Assembly (NCBI GenBank): GCA_002367105.1
Contig: DFCS01000044.1
Location: 312,126-376,125, forward strand
Reading direction: 5' to 3'
DNA length: 64,000 nt
Source: Hungatella sp. UBA3048
GTDB taxonomy: Bacteria > Bacillota > Clostridia > Lachnospirales > Lachnospiraceae
Below, piece after piece: positions 17,094-26,325 of this stretch; position 1 is the first letter of the stretch; the number at the start of each line of letters is the position of its first letter. Under the pieces are notes generated by a model. That model was not told the origin of the DNA. It saw nothing but the letters and a program-made list of their open reading frames with translations, and ran no database searches. Both the position numbers and the translations under genes were made by a program.

Positions 17094-18194
17094 ATGGCAA
17101 GTTTGTCTTTTGTAAATGTGTGCAAAACCTATAAAAACGGCCTCACCGTTGTAAAGGATTTTAATCTTGATATCAAAGACAGGGAATTTTTGATTCTGGT
17201 CGGGCCATCCGGCTGCGGGAAGTCTACGACACTTCGCATGATAGCAGGGCTTGAAGATATTTCTTCCGGTGAGTTGTGGATAGACGGACAGCTTATGAAT
17301 ATGACAAGCCCCCAAAGCAGGGACTTATCTATGGTTTTCCAGTCTTACGCTCTTTATCCCCACTTAACGGTCTATCAGAATATGGCCTTTGGCTTAAAGG
17401 TACATAAAGTCCCGAAGGATGAAATAGAGAAACGAGTCGGCCGTGCGGCGGAAATCCTTCATATCAGCCATTTGCTTGACCGGAAGCCTTCAGCTTTATC
17501 AGGAGGGCAGAAACAGCGGGTTGCCATCGGAAGCGTGATTGTCCGCCAGCCTAAGGCATATCTGATGGACGAACCCCTATCCAATCTGGATGCAAAGCTG
17601 CGGGCACAGATGCGGGTAGAGCTTGCTAAAATCCACAGGGAACTGGGAGCAACCATCATCTACGTTACCCATGACCAGGTGGAGGCAATGACCCTTGGCA
17701 CCAGGATCGTAGTCATGAACAGCGGGGTGATCCAGCAGGCTGCAGCTCCAAATGACATTTACTTAAATCCGGTCAATAAATTTGTCGCTGGCTTTATCGG
17801 TTCCCCCTCCATGAACTTCTTACCTGTCTGGGTAGAGCGAAGAGAAGAGAAGATCTGCCTGGAATTTGGTAAAAACATACTCTATGCCAATGAAATCTGT
17901 GCAAAGCGGCTGGTGGAAGGCGGTTATGTGGGAAGGCGTGTGTATCTGGGGATCCGGCCTGAAGATTTCCATGAAACAGGATCAGAAGAACAAAAGCTCC
18001 TTTTGGAGGTGGATATGAAAGAAGTCCTTGGAGCGGAAATACTTTTCCATGGCCGAATCAACAGAGAGGAAATATGTGTACGGTTAAGTCCCAATGTTAA
18101 GGCAGAAAGCGGCGGTCGTTTACCGGTTTATGCGGACATGGACCGAATTAAACTGTTCGATATGGATACGGAGCAAAATATTTTATACGTTTAA
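17094..18194 (+). CDS. ugpC: UgpC/MsmK-type sugar ABC transporter ATP-binding protein
   Basis: Energises uptake through the two permeases that follow. It is 366 residues: Walker A GPSGCGKST (residues 40-48), Q-loop in MVFQSYALYPHLTVYQNM, signature LSGGQKQRVAIG, Walker B YLMDEPLSNLDAK, H-loop YVTHDQVEAMTLG, and a C-terminal TOBE/OB regulatory region from about residue 240. ATPases of this group can serve several CUT1 transporters. The assignment to Ugp comes from the adjacent UgpB- and UgpQ-like genes. The permease gene begins 11 bases later. Confidence 0.85.
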   Translation: MASLSFVNVCKTYKNGLTVVKDFNLDIKDREFLILVGPSGCGKSTTLRMIAGLEDISSGELWIDGQLMNMTSPQSRDLSMVFQSYALYPHLTVYQNMAFGLKVHKVPKDEIEKRVGRAAEILHISHLLDRKPSALSGGQKQRVAIGSVIVRQPKAYLMDEPLSNLDAKLRAQMRVELAKIHRELGATIIYVTHDQVEAMTLGTRIVVMNSGVIQQAAAPNDIYLNPVNKFVAGFIGSPSMNFLPVWVERREEKICLEFGKNILYANEICAKRLVEGGYVGRRVYLGIRPEDFHETGSEEQKLLLEVDMKEVLGAEILFHGRINREEICVRLSPNVKAESGGRLPVYADMDRIKLFDMDTEQNILYV

Positions 18195-18205
18195 GGAGCC
18201 TTCTT

Positions 18206-19072
18206 ATGAACCTAAGAACAATTGTAAAGAAAGCAGGGCCTTATGCCTATATGGTCCCGGCAATGGCAATATTTGCAGTATTCCTGTTTTTCCCGTTTAT
18301 CAAAACAATATATTTAAGTCTATATAAAACCAATAAAATGGGTCAGGCTAAACTTTATGTAGGACTTTTAAACTATACGGATCTTCTAAAATCCCCGTCT
18401 TTTTTCAACAGCCTTCTGGTAACAGCAGTATTTGTCATAATTGTCGTATCAGTAAGCATGCTGTTAGGGCTCGTTGCTGCAGTTCTTTGCAGCAAAACCT
18501 TTCCCGGGATCCGGATCTTCAGCACTGCTTATGCACTCCCAATGGCCATTGCTTCCAGTTCCGCTGCCATGATATTTAAAATCATGCTTCATCCTTCCAT
18601 TGGTATCGTTAATAAGATCCTGGGATCCCATATCAACTGGATCAGTGATCCCAAGTATGCCCTGGTCTGTGTCGCCCTGTTGACCGCCTGGCTGAACAGC
18701 GGAATCAACTTTCTTTATTTCAGCGCCGGGCTCAGCAACATTGATGAGACCATTTATGAAAGAGCCTCTGTGGATGGAGCAAATGCCGTACAGAGATTTT
18801 TCTTCCTGACACTTCCCGGCTTAAGCCCTATCATGTTTTACACCCTGGTGGTCAATATCATTCAGGCATTCCAGTCCTTTGGCCAGGTCAAGGTCCTGAC
18901 TCAGGGCGGCCCCGGAGAATCCACCAATCTGATCGTTTATTCCATTTACCGGGATGCCTTTTTTAACTACCGCTTCGGGAGCGCAGCCGCCCAGTCCGTG
19001 CTGTTGTTTCTCATCATCATGATCCTCACCTTATGCATGTTCCGCTTAGAAAAGAAAGGGGTAAGCTATTGA
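18206..19072 (+). CDS. ugpA: ABC transporter permease, UgpA-type
   Basis: A 288-residue CUT1-family inner-membrane permease with about six helices, starting with the hydrophobic AYMVPAMAIFAVFLFFPF. The EAA loop that docks on the ATPase reads YERASVDGANAVQRFFFLTL. Its stop overlaps the next permease's start by one base (TGATG), so the pair is translationally coupled and probably forms a heterodimeric channel. Confidence 0.87.
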   Translation: MNLRTIVKKAGPYAYMVPAMAIFAVFLFFPFIKTIYLSLYKTNKMGQAKLYVGLLNYTDLLKSPSFFNSLLVTAVFVIIVVSVSMLLGLVAAVLCSKTFPGIRIFSTAYALPMAIASSSAAMIFKIMLHPSIGIVNKILGSHINWISDPKYALVCVALLTAWLNSGINFLYFSAGLSNIDETIYERASVDGANAVQRFFFLTLPGLSPIMFYTLVVNIIQAFQSFGQVKVLTQGGPGESTNLIVYSIYRDAFFNYRFGSAAAQSVLLFLIIMILTLCMFRLEKKGVSY

Positions 19073-19980
19073 TGGAATCCATTATCACCGCAGCCTCCAA
19101 AGATATGAACCGGGATGAGCTGGAAAAACTAAAGCAGTCTGTGAGTCAAAAGGCCCTTTTCCGCAGAAGGGCGGGAAAGCTGGCTCTGGTGATCATAAAC
19201 CTGGCCATGTCCGTCTTTGTTTTGCTTCCGCTTTTGTATGCGGTGAGCATTGCATTCATGCCCTCCAGTGAATTGTTCACAACTGATATGAATTTAATCC
19301 CAGGGAATCCGACCCTTGAGAACTTTCGTCAGGCTATGGTTAAAATCCCCTTAAACCGGTTTGTTGTCAATTCCTTTTTTGTGGCAGGCTGTATCACATT
19401 CGGACAGATCTTATCCTGTTCCCTGGCTGCATTTTCTTTTTCCTTTCTGGATTTTAAGGGAAAAAATCTGCTGTTCATGATTGTTATGGCAACCATGATG
19501 ATACCGGGAGAAGCAACCATCATCTCAAATTATTTGACCGTAAGCGGGTTACAATGGCTTGACAGCTATAAGGTATTAATTATTCCTTATCTTACCTCAG
19601 CCATGGGTATTTTCCTTTTCCGGCAGTTTTATAAATCTTTTCCTGTATCCTTATATGAATCCGCTAGGATTGACGGTTGTTCCAACTTAAGATTTATTTA
19701 CAGCATCCTGATCCCTCTTACCAAATCAGCAATCGGGGCCATGGCAGTCTATACCTTTATCAATGCCTGGAACATGTATATGTGGCCTCTTCTTGTTACC
19801 GGTTCAGACCGTATGAGAACAGTTCAGATAGGAATCGGTATGCTGGACAGCGTGGACTCCCAGTCCATTTCCATGATGATCGCAGGTGTTGTCATGATCA
19901 TCATTCCATCGATCTCTGTTTTCATTGCAGGGCAGAGACAGTTGATCCGTGGTATGTTCTCAGGAGCAGTCAAAGGCTGA
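19072..19980 (+). CDS. ugpE: ABC transporter permease, UgpE-type
   Basis: A 302-residue CUT1-family permease. ATG 19072 is preferred because it overlaps the ugpA stop and follows AAGGGG; an upstream ATG at 19033 lies well inside ugpA. A charged cytoplasmic N-terminus of about 40 residues precedes six helices. The EAA loop is YESARIDGCSNLRFIYSILI. It pairs with the UgpA-type permease. The binding protein gene follows after 74 bases. Confidence 0.87.
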   Translation: MESIITAASKDMNRDELEKLKQSVSQKALFRRRAGKLALVIINLAMSVFVLLPLLYAVSIAFMPSSELFTTDMNLIPGNPTLENFRQAMVKIPLNRFVVNSFFVAGCITFGQILSCSLAAFSFSFLDFKGKNLLFMIVMATMMIPGEATIISNYLTVSGLQWLDSYKVLIIPYLTSAMGIFLFRQFYKSFPVSLYESARIDGCSNLRFIYSILIPLTKSAIGAMAVYTFINAWNMYMWPLLVTGSDRMRTVQIGIGMLDSVDSQSISMMIAGVVMIIIPSISVFIAGQRQLIRGMFSGAVKG

Positions 19981-20054
19981 CCTGGTTCAGACGTCCGGAT
20001 AGCCGCCAGGCGAAACGGACTTCTATATAAAAAATAAAATTTGGAGGAAAGAAG

Positions 20055-21449
20055 ATGAAGAAAAGAGCACTTGCCATGAGTATGGCAGTCATGATGGCAG
20101 CAGGAGCATTGTCCGGCTGCGCCAGGCAGACAGGAACAGAAACGAGCAGTGCCGGTACGTCCGCTGCAAAAGCCCAGACGACTGCCGCCCAGACTGCTGA
20201 AAGCTCTGGCAGCCCGGCAAGCACCACCATAACCTTCTGGCATTCTATGGGAGGTGTAAACGGAGAAGCCATTGATACTCTTGTAACAAAATTCAATAAG
20301 GAAAACACTTCCGGCATTACCGTAGAGGCTCAGTATCAGGGCAGCTATGACGATGCCATCAACAAGCTGAAAAGTGCCCAGATCGGCAATATGGGCGCTG
20401 ATCTGGTCCAGATCTATGACATCGGTACCCGTTTTATGATCGATTCCGGCTGGGTCATTCCCATGCAGGAGCTGATCGATGAGGACCAATGGGATTTAAC
20501 TCAGGTGGAACCAAACATTGCAGCCTATTACACCGTAAATGGAAATTTGTATTCCATGCCTTTTAATTCCTCTACCCCTATTCTCTACTATAATAAAGAC
20601 ATCTTTACGAAAGCCGGCATCACGGAAATTCCTGACAGCCTTCCGGGAATTGTAAGAATCGGCGAGGAACTTATTGGCAAGGGCGGAGCAGGAGAGGTGA
20701 TATCCTTAGGTATTTATGGCTGGTTCTTTGAGCAGTTCACCTGCAAGCAGCAGGCTCAGTATGCTGACAATGGAAATGGAAGAGAAAAAGCGGCAACGGC
20801 TGTAGATTTCGATAAAAACGGAGCCGGTGTCAAGACCTTAACAGCATGGAAGAACTTATCAGATAAGGGTTATGCTCCTAATGTGGGACGGGGCGGTGAC
20901 GCAGGGCTTGCTGACTTCAGTGCAGGCAAAGCGGCTATGACTCTGGGCTCCACCGCATCTTTAAAACAGATATTAAACGATGTGAACGGTAAATTCGAAG
21001 TTGGAACCGCATATTTTCCGAAGGTGAGCGATGAGGATAAAGGCGGCGTTTCCATTGGCGGCGGTTCCTTATGGGCATTAAATAATGAGGATCCGGCAAA
21101 GCAGCAGGCCGTATGGGAATTTGTAAAATTCCTGGTTTCCCCGGAAAGTCAGGCCTACTGGAATTCCCAGACCGGTTATTTTCCTGTTACGCTTGACGCT
21201 CACAATGAATCTGTGTTCAAAGACAACATTGCACAATACCCTCAGTTTAAAACAGCCATAGATCAGCTTCATGATTCCACACCTCAGTCCGCCGGAGCAC
21301 TTCTCAGTGTATTCCCTGAAGCAAGGCAGATCGTGGAAACAGAGATCGAGAATATGATCAACAACAAGGGTACCCCGGAAGATGCAGTTGCTAAGATGGC
21401 AGAAAGCATTAATAAGTCCATTGAAGACTATAATCTTATTAACAATTAG
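20055..21449 (+). CDS. ugpB: UgpB-like extracellular solute-binding lipoprotein
   Basis: A 464-residue type-1 extracellular solute-binding protein. It has a lipoprotein signal peptide with lipobox LSGC (Cys about residue 22) and a Ser/Thr/Ala-rich linker, then the mature domain. Segments shared with E. coli UgpB include ITFWHSMGG, PFNSSTPILYYNKD, IGGGSLWAL and NSQTGYFPVT. These support glycerol-3-phosphate or glycerophosphodiester binding rather than a sugar. GGAGG lies 9 bases before the ATG. Confidence 0.85.
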   Translation: MKKRALAMSMAVMMAAGALSGCARQTGTETSSAGTSAAKAQTTAAQTAESSGSPASTTITFWHSMGGVNGEAIDTLVTKFNKENTSGITVEAQYQGSYDDAINKLKSAQIGNMGADLVQIYDIGTRFMIDSGWVIPMQELIDEDQWDLTQVEPNIAAYYTVNGNLYSMPFNSSTPILYYNKDIFTKAGITEIPDSLPGIVRIGEELIGKGGAGEVISLGIYGWFFEQFTCKQQAQYADNGNGREKAATAVDFDKNGAGVKTLTAWKNLSDKGYAPNVGRGGDAGLADFSAGKAAMTLGSTASLKQILNDVNGKFEVGTAYFPKVSDEDKGGVSIGGGSLWALNNEDPAKQQAVWEFVKFLVSPESQAYWNSQTGYFPVTLDAHNESVFKDNIAQYPQFKTAIDQLHDSTPQSAGALLSVFPEARQIVETEIENMINNKGTPEDAVAKMAESINKSIEDYNLINN

Positions 21450-21475
21450 ATAATATCTAGAAAGGATATTGACAG

Positions 21476-22234
21476 ATGGGAACAAAAGTTTGGGCTCACA
21501 GAGGCGCTTCCGCTTATGCGCCGGAAAATACACTGGAGGCATTTGAACTGGCCATCAGACAGAAAGCAGACGGAATTGAACTGGACATTCAGATGACAAA
21601 GGATGGAAAGCTGGCAGTCATTCACGATGAGACCATTGACCGTACCTGTGATGGCACCGGTTATGTTAAAGATTTCACCATGGAAGAATTAAAAAGGTTT
21701 CACTGCAGCAAAATCCAGCCGGAATTTGGTACTTCAGTCATTCCTGAACTAATTGAAGTATTGGAGCTTGTAAAGCCTTATGATCTCACTGTTAATATTG
21801 AGCTGAAGACAGGAGTTTTCCGCTACAAAGGAATTGAGAAGGAAGCATTAACACAGGTAAAAAGAGCTGGGTTGGAGGAACGGGTCATCTATTCCTCCTT
21901 CCATCACCCCAGCATTGTGAAGGTTAAGAAATTAAATCCCAAAGCATTAACCGGACTTCTTTTTTCAGATGGTTTCATTAACGTTCCCGGATACGCAAAA
22001 TTAATAGGGGCAGATGCACTTCATCCGTCTCTCAACCACCTCCGGTCTAAAAAACTGATTAAAGAAGCAGGGAAAAAGAAGCTCCCGCTTCATGTCTGGA
22101 CCGTGAATGATAAAAACATGATGGAATACCTTGCAGAACAGGAAATTGAAGCAATCATAACCAATTATCCTGATATTGCAAAAGAAATTGTAAATAAGAA
22201 AGGAAGATCACATGATACGATTAGTAGCATCTGA
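21476..22234 (+). CDS. ugpQ: Glycerophosphodiester phosphodiesterase
   Basis: Hydrolyses glycerophosphodiesters to glycerol-3-phosphate and an alcohol. It is a 252-residue cytoplasmic TIM barrel without a signal peptide. The catalytic motif WAHRGASAYAPENTLEAF is followed by GIELDIQMTKDG (metal ligands) and AVIHDETIDRTCDGTG, then WTVND near the C-terminus. Its position behind the transporter genes implies that imported headgroup-glycerophosphates are cleaved inside the cell, as in E. coli ugpBAECQ. The next gene overlaps by 23 bases. Confidence 0.93.
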   Translation: MGTKVWAHRGASAYAPENTLEAFELAIRQKADGIELDIQMTKDGKLAVIHDETIDRTCDGTGYVKDFTMEELKRFHCSKIQPEFGTSVIPELIEVLELVKPYDLTVNIELKTGVFRYKGIEKEALTQVKRAGLEERVIYSSFHHPSIVKVKKLNPKALTGLLFSDGFINVPGYAKLIGADALHPSLNHLRSKKLIKEAGKKKLPLHVWTVNDKNMMEYLAEQEIEAIITNYPDIAKEIVNKKGRSHDTISSI

Positions 22235-23069
22235 CATGGATGGAACTCTTTTAAACCGATATGGAAAGATTTCCTCCTTAAATATTGCCGCCATTGAGGC
22301 TCTTAAACGGAAGAACATCGGTTTTATTGTCTGCACCGGCAGAAACTTTGCCGATGCCTACAGCCCCCTAAAGGAAGCTGGAATTTCCTGTGATATTATC
22401 TGTATGAACGGTGCTGCCGTTTTTGACAGTTATGGAAGACAGCTGCGAAAGCAGCCTCTGTTAAAAGGCCAGGTAAGCCGCATTCTTAATATTTGCCGGC
22501 CGTTTTCAGTTCTTTATGATTTTATGACAGAAGAGGGAAGTTACACCACCTCTACCATGGAAGACTTTCGGAAAAGCTTTGAGGATAAGATTTTTCTTCC
22601 CATGGTTTCCGATGAACATACCTATGAAACCATTGCAAAGCGGTTTCATTTTACAACAGAAGATGTGCTGCTTGGGTCTTCATGGGAGATATATAAAATG
22701 TCTGTTGTCCATGAAAACCCTGAGGTCTTAATGCAGATCCGCCGCGCTCTGGAAAAAGAAGAAGGAATCTCAGTTGCTTCATCAGCCCCCTCCAATCTGG
22801 AATTGACTCACATAGGTGCGCAAAAGGGATCTGTCCTGATGGAATATGCGGCAGGCTCCAACATCCATCCAAGGGAAATCCTTGCCATTGGAGACAGTGA
22901 AAACGACCTTTCCATGCTCAGCCTTCCTCTGGGATACACCATAGCAATGGGCAATGCATCGGAAGTGATAAAACGCAGCGCACGTCTTATAACCAGAAAT
23001 AATGATGAAGATGGGGTTGCTGTCGCCATAGACTCTTTGATCCTTTCGGAAGCAGCCGCAAATTATTGA
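22212..23069 (+). CDS. Cof-type HAD-IIB hydrolase
   Basis: A 285-residue HAD phosphatase with a C2B cap. Motif I is ASDMDGTLLNR (residues 6-16), motif II is in VCTGRNFADA, motif III is a lysine after ELTHIGAQKGSVL, and motif IV is GDSENDLSML. It overlaps ugpQ, so it belongs to the ugp transcript. It may dephosphorylate glycerol-3-phosphate or a sugar phosphate, but Cof-type enzymes are promiscuous and the substrate cannot be read from sequence. Confidence 0.85.
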   Translation: MIRLVASDMDGTLLNRYGKISSLNIAAIEALKRKNIGFIVCTGRNFADAYSPLKEAGISCDIICMNGAAVFDSYGRQLRKQPLLKGQVSRILNICRPFSVLYDFMTEEGSYTTSTMEDFRKSFEDKIFLPMVSDEHTYETIAKRFHFTTEDVLLGSSWEIYKMSVVHENPEVLMQIRRALEKEEGISVASSAPSNLELTHIGAQKGSVLMEYAAGSNIHPREILAIGDSENDLSMLSLPLGYTIAMGNASEVIKRSARLITRNNDEDGVAVAIDSLILSEAAANY

Positions 23070-23142
23070 TTCTTTTACAAATCTTACAATATATCAATTC
23101 TTTTTCTCTTTCTTTTCGTTCCCATATTACAGGTACAAATAA

Positions 23143-23190
23143 ACCTGGCTGCGTTACGGCCATTGGCCGTAGTTCAACCAGGCTGTTTTG
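23143..23190 (+). terminator. Terminator-like hairpin after the ugp operon
   Basis: CCTGG (23144-23148) with CCAGG (23178-23182) encloses a perfect ACGGCC-ATT-GGCCGT core. A CTGTTTTGG tail follows. The middle of the stem has several mismatches. Confidence 0.55.
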
Positions 23191-23251
23191 GTGTATTTGA
23201 GCTTTGGCTGTCTGGTGCATTTCTTCTATCATCCATCATAATTTTTTATAG

Positions 23252-23280
23252 TGGTCAAGGTAACTATTTTGTGTTACAAT
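23252..23280 (+). promoter_or_regulatory. Candidate promoter of the LCP gene
   Basis: -35 TGGTCA (4 of 6 consensus), 17-bp spacer, -10 TACAAT (23275-23280). It lies about 115 bases before the coding region. Apart from this and the preceding hairpin, the 23070-23394 gap shows nothing else. Confidence 0.4.
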
Positions 23281-23394
23281 AAATAGCTGATTGACTGATA
23301 AAATTAAGAGAAAAGCAAGATATCATAGGCATATTTCTGATAGAATAGATGGGATCTGCCAAAGAAAATATTGGAAAGGATTGATTACTCGATC

Positions 23395-24963
23395 ATGGAT
23401 TATGAGGATGAATTAGACCGTATGCGGGACCGCAAAAGCCGGGAGGGCAATAAAAGGACGAGGAGCGCAGATAAAACTCCTCCGACAGAAAAAAAGCGCC
23501 AGCCGCAGACGGTAAGAGGAGATAGAACCTATTATAGTACAGGTGACGGAAGAAACCCGCGTGTACGATATAATGGTCCGCAAAACGGTACCAAACATAA
23601 AGCGAATAAAAAACGGAAACGAAAACACAAGCAGCGGGTCATATTAATGGAGCTTGCAATTTTGGCACTGGTACTGCTAGGCGTATTTTTTCTGTTCAAA
23701 CAGCGCACCCATCAGAAAGGTTATTGGACCATTGCCGTTTTTGGCGTTGATTCCCGGGATGGAAAGCTTGAAAAGGGAGCTCTGTCCGATGTGGAGATGA
23801 TCTGCAACATCGATAAGGCTACCGGTGAGATAAAACTGGTATCGGTTTTCAGGGATACATATTTAAAGATTGACAGCAAAGGTACCTATCACAAGATTAA
23901 TGAGGCCTATTTTAAAGGCGGCCATAAGCAGGCAGTGGATGCACTAAATGAGAATCTGGATCTTAACATTGACGATTATGCGACCTTTAACTGGAAAGCA
24001 GTTGCTGATGCCATTAACATACTGGGCGGGGTCGATTTGGAAATTACAGACTCAGAATTCGCCTATATCAACGGCTTTATTACGGAAACTGTTAATTCCA
24101 CCGGGATCGGCTCCTATCAGTTAAAAAAAGCAGGTATGAACCATTTAGATGGAGTACAAGCTGTGGCCTATTCCAGACTCCGTCTCATGGATACGGATTT
24201 TAACCGGACAGAGCGCCAGCGTAAGGTGATAAGTCTTGCAATGGAAAAAGCGAAAAATGCTGATTTTGGAACATTAAGCACTCTGGTTTCTACCGTATTT
24301 CCACAGGTATCTACCAGCATTGGCATGAATGATGTTCTGTCCATAGCCAAAGGAATCAACAAATATCACATAGGAGAAACAAACGGTTTCCCATTTTCAC
24401 GCACTACCATGAAAATCGGCAGAATGGATTGTGTTATCCCTACCACATTAGAGAGTAACGTCATCCAGCTTCACCAGTTTCTTTATAATCAGGCTGATTA
24501 TTCTCCGTCATCAGCGGTGAAGAAAATCAGCGACAAGATCGCCCAGGAAAGCGGCATGAAGGATCCCGGAAAGAATGCTCCGACCGGCGGAAGCTCAGGA
24601 GGCAAGAAAAATAATAATGCGTCATCAAAAGATACCGCTCCGGCACAAACGGAAGCTGCCACTGAGGAACGTGTAAAAGAGACCACAGCTGAAAGCACGA
24701 AAGAAGTGATTCCGGAAACAACCGAGCAGGAGAGGACGGAAGTTCCTACCAACGATGACGGAAGCCTGGTTGGGCCTGGAGCAAATATAAAGGAAACAAA
24801 GGAAGAGAAGAAACCGGAGAAAGAAACGAAACCAGAAAAAGAAACAAAGCCGGAAAAAGAAACGAAACCGGAAAAGGAAACAAAACCGGAAAAAGAAACC
24901 GAAGAAAAACCGGGAATACAGGAAGGTCCGGGATCTGGCGGAGAGATCGGTCCTGGAGTATAA
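23395..24963 (+). CDS. LytR-CpsA-Psr (LCP) family wall-polymer ligase
   Basis: Transfers anionic glycopolymers from lipid carriers to peptidoglycan. The protein has a basic cytoplasmic N-terminus (about 80 residues), one transmembrane helix (ELAILALVLLGVFFLF), and an extracellular LCP domain with FGVDSRDG, VSVFRDTYLKI, and YSRLRLMDTDFNRTERQRKV, the phosphate-binding arginines. A Ser/Thr/Glu-rich tail contains five exact six-residue KPEKET repeats, each 18 bp (24811-24900). ATG 23395 is preferred, although the AAAGGA site is unusually far (14 bases); TTG 23371 is an alternative. An intrinsic terminator follows. Confidence 0.88.
   Translation: MDYEDELDRMRDRKSREGNKRTRSADKTPPTEKKRQPQTVRGDRTYYSTGDGRNPRVRYNGPQNGTKHKANKKRKRKHKQRVILMELAILALVLLGVFFLFKQRTHQKGYWTIAVFGVDSRDGKLEKGALSDVEMICNIDKATGEIKLVSVFRDTYLKIDSKGTYHKINEAYFKGGHKQAVDALNENLDLNIDDYATFNWKAVADAINILGGVDLEITDSEFAYINGFITETVNSTGIGSYQLKKAGMNHLDGVQAVAYSRLRLMDTDFNRTERQRKVISLAMEKAKNADFGTLSTLVSTVFPQVSTSIGMNDVLSIAKGINKYHIGETNGFPFSRTTMKIGRMDCVIPTTLESNVIQLHQFLYNQADYSPSSAVKKISDKIAQESGMKDPGKNAPTGGSSGGKKNNNASSKDTAPAQTEAATEERVKETTAESTKEVIPETTEQERTEVPTNDDGSLVGPGANIKETKEEKKPEKETKPEKETKPEKETKPEKETKPEKETEEKPGIQEGPGSGGEIGPGV
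24811..24900 (+). repeat. Five 18-bp coding repeats in the LCP tail
   Basis: Five contiguous units each encode KPEKET, with a few synonymous changes. This is a variable-number wall-spanning or low-complexity tail. Confidence 0.85.
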
Positions 24964-24967
24964 GAAG

Positions 24968-25017
24968 AAAGAGATCAAGGCCAGCCAAACTTATCGGCGG
25001 CCCTGATCTCTTTTTTT
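24968..25017 (+). terminator. Intrinsic terminator after the LCP gene
   Basis: AGAGATCA-a-GGCC pairs with GGCC-c-TGATCTCT around a 16-base loop, followed by seven T residues (25011-25017). Confidence 0.85.
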
Positions 25018-25045
25018 GATGAACAACTAACATCGTTCAAACATT

Positions 25046-26068
25046 CTACCGGCTATTTGATCCTACCTTAATATCCAATATATCCAGGAAAAACATGAAC
25101 AGCGGAATGCCAAAAAGCAGACCCCAGACTCCAATATAATGTTCGCTCACCATTAGAATAATAAATACCAAAAATACGGGAAGCTTTGTTTTTGCAGACA
25201 TTAATTTAGGGTTGAGCACATAGGTTTCCAAAGAATGAAGAACAACAATCATCACAATAACTTCAACGATTTTTATGGCGCCTCCAATGTTAAATGCGAT
25301 AATTGTTAGGGGAATCATGGATATGATCACTCCGGCAACAGGAATCAGTCCCAGAATGAAAATCATGGCTCCAAGCCCCAATGTCTGCGGAAATCCCATG
25401 ATTGTCAGGGCCAATACAGACAGAAAAGAGTTAATGCATGCAATTACAATCTGCAATTCTATTACTTTACCGAACGAATTTAAAAACTTTTTCCCATAGA
25501 ACTTAAAGTATTCATACAGGAAGGAAACTTTGCTCTGCTCCATGTGTCCAAAAAACGTAACGATTTCATCCTTCTCCAGTAAGAAAAGAAAGCTTATCAA
25601 GAAGGACAATAATAAATTGATGCTAAAAGTACCTGCTGTTGCAACAAACCCCAAAAGATGGCTTTCCGCTAACCGGATATAAGCGCCGATCTGATCCTCT
25701 GGCATGATATTCATCAGATTAATGTCGAATTTTGACTGAACCTGGCTCAAGTCAAAGGTAGAAATTAAACCGATGATATCAAAAAGCTGCTGGGTAACCT
25801 TTGGAATATAGACAATACCGGAAATAGTGAAGAACAGTACAATTATAATGTACATAAAAATAGTAATCAGTTTGCGGCTGATTTTAATACGGGAATTTAC
25901 TTTATCATAAATAAACTTTTGCAGCTGACCCAAAATAAATGTAACTATAAATATGAGTAGAAGCTGATTCAGCATGCCTCGAAAGAAATACATAAACAAA
26001 ACCAGCAATATGATACTTAAGATCTTTTTTACAAGTGTATTATTGATAATTCCATCAAACTTATCCAT
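25046..26068 (-). CDS. AI-2E family transporter-like permease
   Basis: A 340-residue polytopic membrane protein of the AI-2E / UPF0118 family (Pfam PF01594). About eight hydrophobic helices are visible, starting with ILSIILLVLFMYFF. The family's C-terminal block is present in LGLGAMIFILGLIPVAGVII and SLETYVLNPKLMSAKTKLP. Members have been linked to autoinducer-2 export or Na+/H+ antiport, and the substrate here is unknown. It is transcribed alone, converging on the LCP gene. Confidence 0.85.
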   Translation of the reverse strand: MDKFDGIINNTLVKKILSIILLVLFMYFFRGMLNQLLLIFIVTFILGQLQKFIYDKVNSRIKISRKLITIFMYIIIVLFFTISGIVYIPKVTQQLFDIIGLISTFDLSQVQSKFDINLMNIMPEDQIGAYIRLAESHLLGFVATAGTFSINLLLSFLISFLFLLEKDEIVTFFGHMEQSKVSFLYEYFKFYGKKFLNSFGKVIELQIVIACINSFLSVLALTIMGFPQTLGLGAMIFILGLIPVAGVIISMIPLTIIAFNIGGAIKIVEVIVMIVVLHSLETYVLNPKLMSAKTKLPVFLVFIILMVSEHYIGVWGLLFGIPLFMFFLDILDIKVGSNSR

Positions 26069-26099
26069 TCCGTTTACCTTTCTAACCTAAAAGCATGTA

Positions 26100-26127
26100 T
26101 TTATAAATTATGTACTATTTATGTCGA
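26100..26127 (-). promoter_or_regulatory. Candidate promoter of the AI-2E-type gene
   Basis: On the minus strand: -35 TCGACA (26122-26127), 16-bp spacer, -10 TATAAA (26100-26105). Confidence 0.45.
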
Positions 26128-26264
26128 ATTTAGGCCTGTATTCCAATTATAATATAAGAATAAAACTTTGAAAATACCTGGACACAAATTTGTAAAATCT
26201 ATAATGACTTTTTAACAGCACCATGGGGTTAAATTTTATTTATCGCATATAACGGTTTAATATA

Positions 26265-26293
26265 TTGACATTTATCGATATGAAACTTATAAT
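26265..26293 (+). promoter_or_regulatory. Consensus promoter of the Mef-like gene
   Basis: -35 TTGACA (26265-26270), 17-bp spacer, -10 TATAAT (26288-26293). Both hexamers match the sigma-A consensus exactly. The spacer holds the small palindrome ATCGAT. Confidence 0.8.
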
Positions 26294-26325
26294 GTTTTCT
26301 TAGCTACTAAATTTGGGGGAATATT

